Shown: positions 55,819 to 64,000 of the stretch, one piece after another
Layout: every line of letters begins with the position of its first letter
Position numbering within the stretch: position 1 is the stretch's first letter
DNA from: Carya illinoinensis
Taxonomy: Eukaryota > Streptophyta > Magnoliopsida > Fagales > Juglandaceae
DNA length: 64,000 nucleotides
Assembly (NCBI RefSeq): GCF_018687715.1
Contig: NC_056753.1
Location: 15,910,501-15,974,500 of the forward strand
Reading direction: 5' to 3'
The notes under the pieces: model-generated
Seen by the model: the letters and a program-made list of their open reading frames with translations, nothing else
What the model was told of the DNA's origin: nothing
Databases searched by the model: none
Made by a program: the position numbers and the translations under genes

Positions 55819-56260
55819 GCGCACACTTCTTTTTCCCCTTTTGCTTCATACTTGGGCCTGGGTGCTTGGAAAACAAGTAGACATGGACATAGGCCCAAAC
55901 CACCCACGGCTTTTTAGTGCTTTTAGGCCCGTCATGCCCTCTTTCCTTGCCACTTTATATTATTTCATTTCCCCAAAAATATTTTTATTATTATTTTCTT
56001 AAAAAAATCGATGACTCTCTATCATTTCCCGCTACTGTGGCAAAGAAGAAAGAAAGCTTTCTTGCGTCGGTTAATCTTCTTCTTTAGTGTAGGGTTAGCT
56101 TTTTTTTCTATCCGTTGGCGCTCCGCATTTCGTTATCCTTCAAATACCTGACTTTTCCATTTTCTTTCGTTCCTTCCCCTATTACACTCTGCCCTTCCAT
56201 TCCCACTCTTGTTCTTTGCTTACCCTGACCTTTCTCGCTATCTTCTTCCCATTGACTTTA
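55819..56260. other. Spacer between the Tat 3' LTR and the antisense ORF
   Basis: No ORF of its own. Because the antisense ORF is read on the plus strand, this stretch would contain its promoter and leader; no TATA box is convincing. Confidence 0.4.
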
Positions 56261-58983
56261 ATGGCCCCCTATAGTGAAAGCGAGGTTTCTAAAAACCCCT
56301 TCGAGGTCCCTAAGGGCACGGTTTTTGCTGGATACCGATGGCACTCGCGCATCCAAGAGAAACATTTCACCAAGATTCGAGAATATTTTCGTATTCCTGG
56401 AACCGTTATCTTGGGAGTTCCTGAAACTGGATGTTGCAACGACGAGGGTTTTGCTAGTAAAGTGGCTATTACTATTCCCCTTCTGTAGAATGGGTTGAGG
56501 CTCCCCTTCTACTGCCCTCTCCGTGACATTTTGGACCTTCTCAACATAGCTCTCACTCAATTACATCATTTAGCACTGAGGGCGTATCTCTGCACCTATA
56601 TCGTATTCCGCATGGTTTTGGAGCCTCTTAGCGACCCTTACCCTGATCTGACTGGTCGGGAATTTTTGGCATTCTATAACGTGAGGGAAGCTACCAAGGG
56701 CAATGTTGTTAGCTTCTGCAAGAAAGACAACGGGCAAGCGTTGGCCCGGTTTGAGACTCGCCACTCCAATGCTAAGGCATGGACCTCCAAATTCTTTTTT
56801 TATCACCAGTCAAGGTTGGGAATACCCTGCCACATAAGACGTTTTTCGTGACTTTCTAGTCAAATCAATCTGGTGCCCTATTCCTGACAAAAAGAAGCTG
56901 TGGCTTAGAATGGAGCCTTTGTCACGCTGTGAACTGGCTCGAATTGAGACAGTTCGTTCTTGGGCCAAAGCTAATCCTGAGGTGCTTTATGCTAACCTTT
57001 TGCTGACCTCCTCCCACATTGATCGATTCTTGATATCTCCCAAATGGTCTTATTTTCAAGGACGTGACTTCATGATTTCAACCATCATTCCTCCTCCCAT
57101 GCCGAAGCCTTCTGAGAAGACTTCGAGGCATGAGCCTTCTAAAAAGAAGCCACGTTCAGAAGAGGGGGAAAAGGATGAGGCAACCCAAAAAAGGAAAAAG
57201 AGGAACAAGAAAAAGAACGAGATTGGCGGTCACCGAAAGAAAGCTAGCTCTGGAGATCCCTCTCCCCTTCCTTCTCTTCAAAAGGAGACCCTAGCATCCT
57301 TAGGGGGCGTCCAGGCCCTAGTGGCACAGGGGGACACCCCTTTTCGGACGTCCACGCAGTTGGTTTCTGCCCCTGCGCTTGAGTTTCCTATGCTAGAGGG
57401 GCAGGTGAGTCAGGTCGAGCTGGACGTAGAAGTGGTCGCGGCCGTTAATCTTGACTTGGTCACCGCGGCGAGAGCTTGCGCGCCCCTTCCTTCCACCGTT
57501 GCCCATGTTGAGGTGGCCACTATTTTGCCTATAAGTGACCATGTGGAAACATTGGACGCCTCACCTTCGAATGGGGTGGAAGGTGCAACAAGGAGTGTCC
57601 GCCCACGCTCGGTTAAAGCAAGTGGCGAGGTTGGTTCACTCCAAACTTCCCTAGAAAACTTGCCAAACACCATCTCTGGGGGAAATACCCCTTCACCAAT
57701 TGGTAGAGGGGCTGAACTCCCTCTTCCTCCTCTCCAAGACTCCTCTTATGGCAAGGATATTGACTCCTTTCTTTAGGAGGAGTGGGTGAATTTCCTGAGG
57801 GAAGACACCCATCTTTGTGAGGCTGACCTAGCCTACCTGCCGCCTCCTCTGCCCCATGTGCGCTTGGGTGATTAATCGGGGAGGACGATGACTTCGTCCT
57901 TGAGGCCTGGGGAGGCACCCCTCCCAAACCCTGGTGAGATTGTGAGGGGGGACACTAGCGGTGGTGATTCCTCAACGGCTGTTAATTCCCAGGTTGATGC
58001 CATTGTCCAGATCACTACCCATTTGAGAAGTTGGCTCTCTGAGGTACTATGCCTTCTGTCCCTTTTTGCATATACTCCGTTCGTATCTTAGTCTCTCTTC
58101 ATATTGGTTACTTATCTTTCTTCTTGCAGGGCATCAATGATTTGGCTACGTGGATAGTTACTGACCGTTCCCATCTTGAGGAGGAAGTTAAAGAGCGTCG
58201 CTAACTATACTACATAGCCAAACATGCTTCCGAGAAATGACAAGTTGACAGGGCTGAACTAGTAGCCTTAGCCGAGGAGAGGCAAGAGTTGAAGATCTTG
58301 TTAGAGCAATCTGAGGGTTATTCCCATTCTTTGCAAGGCGACCTCGAGATGTGCTAGGCTGAACTCCTGGAGCTGCCCGAGGCTGCCCGTCTAGCAAATG
58401 CAGCCAAAGTTAAAGACGACCTTGCCTTGTCCATTCTCCACTCTGAGAGGGACTCAGCCAAGCTGCGACTTTTAGAGGCTCGGGAGAACTTTGAGGTTGA
58501 GAGCTCTCGCTTGAAATCCGAGCTTGCTGCCTGCGATGAGGCACTATCCTCTCTTCGTGGAGACCTGGCCTGTTCTGAAGACAGCTATAGGTCCTTCGAG
58601 GAGAATCATCGGGAGGCAAACTTGGCTCTTGGAGTTAGCCAACAGAGTCTATCTGAGAAGATATCTGAGAAGATAGGGGAGCTAACTGTTGCTCAGGAGG
58701 AGGTCGCACGGCTCCGTGCCCAGTTGGCCCACGTCCCTGCTACAAGGGACCATGCCTTGACTTATGGGCATGGTCGCGACATTCTGAGGCTGAGGAATAG
58801 TCTCCTGGTTGATCCTACCGCCAACCTTATGATTCTTGACCGGCATTTATTTTCTCCTGAGGAAACTGCCCACCGCGAGGTTGATGAGTTTGGGCAGAAA
58901 GAGATGTCTGACACTTTTATAAACGTGCCCCAGCATTCCTACCTGATAATGCCCCTTAAACGTTTTTGCCCCTCCTGCCTTTA
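56261..58983 (+). pseudogene. Antisense ORF of the Tat element, decayed
   Basis: Open segments follow in order on the plus strand, opposite to pol: MAPYSESEVSKNPFEVPKGT from 56261, LPFYCPLRDILDLLNIALTQ, EFLAFYNVREATKGNVVSFC to about 56815, then after a frameshift MEPLSRCELARIETVRSWAK from 56910. A Lys/Glu-rich basic stretch lies at about 57100-57240, and a long coiled coil (AEERQELKILLEQ, LRLLEAREN-type, LSEKISEKIGELTVAQEEVA) runs to 58983. An intron is likely at 58042-58129 (GAG|GTACTATG ... TTCTTGCAG|GG), since it restores the coiled-coil frame. The arrangement matches the antisense ORFs known in Tat/Grande-type elements; the globular part resembles the 'putative gypsy type transposon' plant domain. 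Several stops look like C-to-T changes (TAA, TAG, TGA for CAA, CAG, CGA). Confidence 0.7.
58042..58129 (+). other. Predicted intron in the antisense ORF
   Basis: The donor GTACTATG follows SWLSE and the acceptor TTCTTCTTGCAG precedes GINDLATWIV. The tract before the acceptor is T-rich. Removing 88 nt joins two coiled-coil-like frames. Confidence 0.5.
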
Positions 58984-59099
58984 ACTATGGAGAGTTTCCT
59001 TTTGTTTCTATATTTTGTACATTTGTAATAATGGATTTTGATTTGCTCTGTCAAATGCTTAGGCTACTGCGTCCTTTTAGTTTTTGTCTTTTACACAGC

Positions 59100-60210
59100 A
59101 CCACAAGCTACTAAGGCTTGCCTGGTGTTTTGGGTTGGCGTGATCTGAGGACCTACGCATCCTTTTTTCATAGCACCACAAGCTGCTAAGGCTTGCCTTT
59201 GGTGTTTAGGGTCAACGTGATTTGAAGACTTACTCGCCCTTTTTTCATGGCACCACAAGCTGCTAAGACTTGCCTTTGGTGTTTAGGGTCGGCGTGGTCT
59301 GAGGACCTCCGCGCCCTTTTTTCATGGCACTACAAGCTGCTAAGGCTTGTCTTTGGAGTTTAGGGTCGGCGTGGTCTGAGGACCTACACGCCCTTTTTTC
59401 ATAGCACCACAAGCTGCTAAGGCTTGTCTTTGGTGTTTAGGGTCGGTTGGTCTGAGGACCTATGCGCTTTTTTTTCATGGCACCACAAGCTGCTAAGGCT
59501 TGCCTGGTGTTTAGGCTTGTCTTTGGAGTTTAGGGTCGGCGTGGTCTGAGGACCTACACGCCCTTTTTTCATAGCACCACAAGCTGCTAAGGCTTGTCTT
59601 TGGTGTTTAGGGTCGGTTGGTCTGAGGACCTATGCACTTTTTTTTCATGGCACCACAAGCTGCTAAGGCTTGTCTTTGGAGTTTAGGGTCGGCGTGGTCT
59701 GAGGACCTACACGCCCTTTTTTCATAGCACCACAAGCTGCTAAGGCTTGTCTTTGGTGTTTAGGGTCGGCGTGGTTTGAGGACCTACGCACCCTTTTTTC
59801 ATGGCACCACAAGCTGTTAAGGCTTGCCTTTGGTGTTTAGGGTTGGCGTGGTCTGAGATCCTCTGCGCCTTTTTTTCATGGTACCCTAAGTTACTAAGGC
59901 TTGTCTTTGGAGTTTAGGGTCGGCGTGGTCTGAGGACCTACACGCCCTTTTTTCATAGCACCACAAGCTGCTAAGGCTTGCCTTTGGTGTTTAGGGTCGG
60001 TTGGTCTGAGGACCTATGCGCCCTTTTTTCACGGCACCAGAAGCTGCTAAGGCTTGCCTTGAGGACCTACGCGCCCTTTTTTCACGGCACTACAAGTTGC
60101 TAAGACTTGCCTTTGGTGTTTAGGGTCGGCGTGGTTTGAAGACCTCCGCACCCTTTTTTCATGACACCACAAGCTGTTAAGGCTTGTCTTTGGTGCTTAC
60201 TGATCAGACA
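59100..60210. repeat. 77-bp tandem array in the Tat 3' region
   Basis: About 14 units of 76-78 bp. The unit reads GCACCACAAGCTGCTAAGGC, TTGYCTTTGGTGTTTAGGGT, CGGCGTGGTCTGAGGACCTA, CGCGCCCTTTTTTCATG. Adjacent copies differ at 0-10 sites. Some units are truncated, for example near 59505 and 60050, and a two-unit block is repeated almost identically (59340-59500 and 59510-59660), indicating recent higher-order duplication. It lies between the 3' end of pol and the antisense ORF. Tandem arrays in this position are known for Tat-lineage elements and can seed satellite DNA. Confidence 0.93.
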
Positions 60211-60382
60211 GTCCCTGACCTTTCCTGCCTTTCTTTTCGCAGAATCTATATTCACCCTTGGGAACTCCTTCCTTTGTACAGAATTTTCAACGAATAAAAC
60301 GAAATATATTCATAAATAGTGATAATGCAAGCATCGGACAAAAGTAAAGAAAATGAATACTAAACAAGAAATACTATGAAAG
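60211..60382 (-). other. Spacer after pol
   Basis: Untranslated sequence between the pol stop at 60383 and the tandem array. No feature stands out. Confidence 0.4.
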
Positions 60383-61704
60383 TTATTGATAAAATTTCTT
60401 TAAGTGCTCCGCGTCCCACGGGTGCAGTAATTCCTTGCCCTGGCTGTCTTTCAACCGATACGATCCAGGCCTGTTGTTGGCTACCACTAGGTAAGGACCT
60501 TCCCATCGGGGTCTCATTTTTTCCTCGCCTTGGGTAGTCAACCCGCTTTTCTTCAAAACCAGGTTGCCCACTTTAAAAGTCCTGGGCCTTACTCTTTTAT
60601 TGAAGTACTGTTCAGCTTTCTTCTTTTCCTGCAGCATCTGAACTTTTGTCATCTCTCTTTCTTCTTCGAGTAAGTCGAGGTATTCTTCTATCTTCTTGTC
60701 ATTCTGGGCATTTGAAAAATGGCTCGTTCTGTAGGTTGGTAACCCTACTTCCACTGGAGTAACTGCCTTGCATCCAAATGCCAGTGTAAATGGGGATTCC
60801 CCTGTCGGAGTTTTTGTTGTAGTTCTATATGCCCAAAGTATCTCTGGTAGCTCGTCCGCCCAATCTCTTTTATTCTTCGCGACCTTTTTCTTAAGGATTG
60901 AGAGTAACGCCTGCTTGGGGGTGACCTGGGGATGAGTACTTCGCCTTGATTCTTAACTCAGCACACCATTCCTTGTAGTGGTCTGAGTCGAACTGGCGCC
61001 CATTGTCGGTTATAACACTTTGGGGAGTTCCAAACCTACAAACGACATTTTGCCACAAGAATTTTGTCACGACTTTGCCTGTGATTGTTGCTAACGGCTC
61101 TAGTTCTGCCCACTTTGTGAAATAATCGACGATGACTATCATGAATTTAACACCACCTTTTTCTGGCGGAAAGGGTCCCACCAAATTTACCCCTCACTGG
61201 GCGAAAGGCCATGGTGCTGTCACCGATGTTAACTGTTCCAGAGGGACATGGGGTACGAGCGCGTAAGTCTGGCATTTTGCATATTTCTTGGTGAATTCTC
61301 GTGCGTCCCTTAGAGCATTAGGCCTGTAATATCCTGCTCGGACCGCTTTCCTAGCCAAGGTTCTTCCCCCAGAGTGATTTGGATACCCCTTCGTGTATCT
61401 CAACTAGGACATATTGTGCTTCTTGTGTGGAGATGCATCACAACAAAGGGACAGAGAAACCTCTTTTATAAAGGATTCCATCGATGTGTAGGAATCGAGC
61501 CGCCCTTTTCTTTATCCTTCTTGCCTCTTCTCTTGCTTCTAGCAATTTTCCTTCATCCAAGTACTCTACTACTCTGTTCGCCCAATCTGGGATGCTTGAC
61601 CCCAGGACGCCTACCTCTGTGCCAATAGCTGGGACCTTGATGACCCTTCTCTCTACTTGCCATGGTAGGGGTACTTCCTCCCCTCCTGATGCCACTCGTG
61701 CCAA
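60383..61704 (-). pseudogene. Tat integrase, broken
   Basis: Open segments in order on the minus strand: FLHIDGILYKRGFSVPLL (61550-61438, pre-integrase), NHSGGRTLARKAVRAGYYRP and AREFTKKYAKCQ (61403-61194, HHCC region; one expected Cys reads Tyr), then after a stop LVGPFPPEKGGVKFMIVIVD and YFTKWAELEPLA (catalytic Asp 1), SVITDNGRQFDS (catalytic Asp 2) and YSSPGHPQAG to about 60900. The expected Glu follows a frameshift. The C-terminal chromatin-facing part is 60754-60383 (NKRVRPRTFKVGNLVLKKSG, MRPRWEGPYLV) ending at HLKKFYQ-stop. Several stops and shifts disable it. Confidence 0.85.
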
Positions 61705-61915
61705 TCTGTCTACGACCTTGTTGTCCGCTCTTGGTATTTGAGTTATAGCGACATATGAAAAGAGATCGCATATCTCCCAAACTCATGCCAGGTATTTTTT
61801 TTTAACTTCTCACCCTTTGTAGCGTACAAGCCCAAAACCTAATTTACTACTACCTGTGAATCTGACCTGGCATCCACTTCGATTGCCCCTATTTGAGCGG
61901 CCACAGACAATCCCG

Positions 61916-62368
61916 CTATAAGTGCTTCATATTCGTTACTTTGAATGCCAGCGTTGCCATGTAATACCACTCTTGGCCGTCAGGGCTTAGTAAATGTATC
62001 CCCAAGCCTTCGCCTATCCGGCAAGATGATCCGTCTATATATAACACCCACGGCTTCCCTGATGGTGCTATTGCCTCCTCCTGGGGTAAGTCTGAGAATT
62101 CTGCTACAAAATTCGCCATTGTTTGTCCTTTAATTACTTTCCTTGGCTCATACTCTACATCGAACTCACTCAGCTCGATTAACCAACCTATCAGCCTTCC
62201 TGTGCTATCTGGCTTCCTCAGAATTTTTGCCAACGGAGCCTCCGTTAGTACCCTTACTGTGTGGGCTTGAAAATAAGGACGGAGTTTCCTAGCTGCCACT
62301 ACCAAGGCAAATGCCAATAATTCAATTCGAGGATACCTTGCTTCTGCTCCTCTGAGCACTCGATTCAC
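61916..62368 (-). pseudogene. Tat RNase H region, dual-RNase-H type
   Basis: A 150-codon open segment begins with the end of the RT-linked RNase H (PRIELLAFALVVAARKLRPY, HTVRVLTEAPLAKILRKPDS, GRLIGWLIELSEFDVEYEPR). It continues into a second RNase H whose first motif is WVLYIDGSSCRIGEGLGIHL. Two RNase H domains in tandem are a known hallmark of the Tat lineage of plant Ty3/gypsy elements. The rest of the second domain (61705-61915) is broken by stops. Confidence 0.85.
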
Positions 62369-62459
62369 ATAATATACCGGATGTTGGACGGCTCCTTCCT
62401 CATTTACGAGAAAGGCGGATACAGCGTGTGGGGAGACTGCTAGAAACGTATAGAGTACG

Positions 62460-62789
62460 TCACCCTTCTCTGGTCGCTTTAAAAGGGCGGATTGGCAGAT
62501 ATTGTTTTAACCTTTTGAACGCTTCGTCGCACTGCTCATTCCAATGATGTACCTTCCACAGTACTTGAAAAAAGGGGAGGCACTTATTTGTTGACCTGAC
62601 TACGAACCTTCCCAAGGTAGCCACTCTCCTCAACAGTTGTTGAGTCTCGTTCAGATTTTTTGGTGGTTTCATATTGACTATCGCCTCTATCTTATCTGGA
62701 GAGGCTTCAATTCCTCTTTTGGACACAATGAAGCCAAAGAATTTCCCCGACAGGACCCTGAAAGCACACTTCGATGGGTTTAGTCTCAT
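62460..62789 (-). pseudogene. Tat RT C-terminal fragment
   Basis: It starts MRLNPSKCAFRVLSGKFFGF then IVSKRGIEASPDKIEAIVNM, the thumb region that follows the YVDD box in Ty3/gypsy RT. The palm with the catalytic aspartates should lie at once upstream (right of 62789) but is replaced by a GA microsatellite and unrelated sequence. The RT has thus lost its catalytic half, and the element's 5' half, including gag, is gone or displaced. Confidence 0.85.
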
Positions 62790-62793
62790 TTTA

Positions 62794-62797
<4 letters not shown>

Positions 62798-62834
<37 letters not shown>
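62798..62834. repeat. GA microsatellite at a transposon breakpoint
   Basis: About 18 GA units begin within 10 bp of the point where RT homology stops. Confidence 0.95.
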
Positions 62835-62838
<4 letters not shown>

Positions 62839-64000
62839 CCTATGAAGTTGAAAGGGTGGCGAAGAACAGTGGTTGAGGGTGGGAGGGTGGTTGTTTGTTT
62901 CTTGGCATGACATGGAGGCTTTCTTGATCATGTATGGTGGAGAGAGTGTTTGTGTGTGCTATTACTGCTCCGACTTACATAAGATGGGTTTTGGATGTGG
63001 TTTGGATTGGCTTGCTAGGGTGGCAATGTGATAGGGCTGGATTTTCATATGGAGAGGATGCTCAGCTGCATGGAGCTAACTTTAGTGGCTAGTGTGAGCT
63101 CATAGAGGGTGGATCACGGTGGTGCCACTATCCTAGTATTGTCGGTGTTTTTTGTGCAGCTTGGAGTGTGTTGGTGGCATGTTGCTAAGGGAGGTGGTAT
63201 ATGCTATTCTAGGTAGTAGCAATTTACGGTACTTTGATCTAGTAGAAAAAAAAGGGCAGAACATTCCCGGATAGCCAAACATGGGGCTGCTTAAAGTGGC
63301 TGGCTTGGATAGCGCTCAAGATAGAGGACATGTGGTAGTTTTGGCTTGACTTAAGGAGGTGGAAGGTGTTGCTGCATCAGTTTGTGGAGGAGGTGTTGTG
63401 TTCTATTTATAGGTTGAAGAAACATAGGTGTTTCTGCTATTCTAGTTAGGGTCCACTTATATATTTATATATATAAATACATATTTATATTTATATTTTA
63501 CAAATTGTGTGTATATAAATATATATTACAATTTGTTAGACTTATTCACAAGATTGTACATATATTGCATTGGCTTCCTAGGCCAACCTTTATATAGGTG
63601 ACGAAGGCAATACAAGAGTCTTATTTAAGCAACATATAATTATTGTACAGGTAATAGATATTTATGCTTGTGACATATGTCATCATGGCATAATATAATT
63701 ATTACAACATATGAGAACGAAGATAAATCATGATTCACCTGCATGGAATTTACTACCAAATATATTGTCGTACACCAGGAGTTAGCAAAGCTAACTTACA
63801 AAAATCCTTGCATATATAAGTAGAGTGGGCTGAAATGAGAGATATTCTAAGGTTAGAAAATCTCTGCTAACCAAGAAAAAATAGAACTTTATACCCCTAG
63901 AGTACTATTTGTGAAATTACCCCTTAACTATTAAGAATTTGCAATTAAGCCCCTAAACTTTCAATAATTATAAACTTTACTAAACTCCACAAACCACATG
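62835..64000 (-). mobile_element. LTR-like fragment at the right edge
   Basis: The composition and words (GTGGAGCTAAC, GGTGGATCACGGTGGTG, GTTGTGTTCTATTTATAGG) resemble the 10600-11050 part of the solo LTR at 8373-11699. A minus-strand TATA box (TATAAATA) at 63414-63421 follows the same layout. The rest to 64000 is AT-rich U3-like sequence without ORFs. Neither LTR end is visible. Confidence 0.4.

Noticed and set aside
55424..56002. 192-codon plus-strand ORF
   Set aside because: It crosses the junction between the solo LTR and the Tat LTR, so it cannot be an ancestral gene.
57410..57927. Minus-strand ORFs opposite the antisense coiled-coil gene
   Set aside because: Shadows of the plus-strand coding stretch; composition follows its codons.
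59100..60210. CRISPR-like array
   Set aside because: Units are contiguous with no variable spacers and the genome is a plant; it is an ordinary tandem repeat in a retroelement.
1..64000. tRNA, rRNA or other structured RNA genes
   Set aside because: Scanning by eye found only the tRNA-like B box of the SINE-like element and primer-binding sites; no cloverleaf or rRNA sequence was recognised.

Overview
The window is nuclear DNA of a flowering plant, most likely a woody eudicot. The evidence is GT-AG introns in both host genes, LTR retrotransposons of the plant Athila, Tekay/Del and Tat lineages, a plant L1-type LINE, hAT-like and CACTA-like debris and many short AT-rich inverted-repeat elements. 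Several of the short repeats, such as ends rich in GAGATGAG and CAGTCG, remind me of walnut-family (Juglandaceae) genomes. That assignment comes from memory and cannot be proven here.

Only two ordinary host genes are visible. (1) A two-exon DUF1685-family gene at 27420-28619 (+) encodes 183 aa of unknown function. (2) Mitochondrial biotin synthase (BIO2) lies at 37220-50970 (-). It has six exons and 376 aa, and all iron-sulfur ligands are present. Its introns are swollen by transposons: a 5'-truncated LINE with target-site duplication in intron 2, and a copia-like LTR fragment plus MITEs in intron 4.

Layout. 1-3786: internal part of a deleted Athila-like Ty3/gypsy element on the minus strand, with two intact small ORFs and a tRNA-Asp primer-binding site. 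3787-7331: one or two minus-strand LTRs. 7680-13102: decayed plus-strand Tekay/Del gag-protease-RT, split by a 3.3-kb solo LTR with a perfect 5-bp target-site duplication (8373-11699). 13103-15600: 3' LTR and polypurine tract of another Tekay-like element on the minus strand. 15800-27240: AT-rich intergenic DNA full of MITEs, including a clean hAT-like one at 22355-22981. 27420-28921: DUF1685 gene. 29000-37000: more MITEs, a long hAT-like repeat, three tandem-repeat blocks and microsatellites. 37220-50970: BIO2. 51304-53282: a hAT-like MITE, a SINE-like element and unassigned AT-rich DNA. 53283-62789: a decayed Tat-lineage element on the minus strand, with its 3' LTR split by a Tekay-type solo LTR, then an antisense coiled-coil ORF, a 77-bp tandem array, and integrase, RNase H and the end of RT. 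62800-64000: an LTR-like fragment of a further element.

I found no convincing new molecular system. The best second looks are the gag-protease fusion ORF and the companion coiled-coil ORF of the Athila derivative (1615-3668), the nested LTR insertions, the tandem arrays at 33010-34310 and 59100-60210, and the transposon load inside BIO2.
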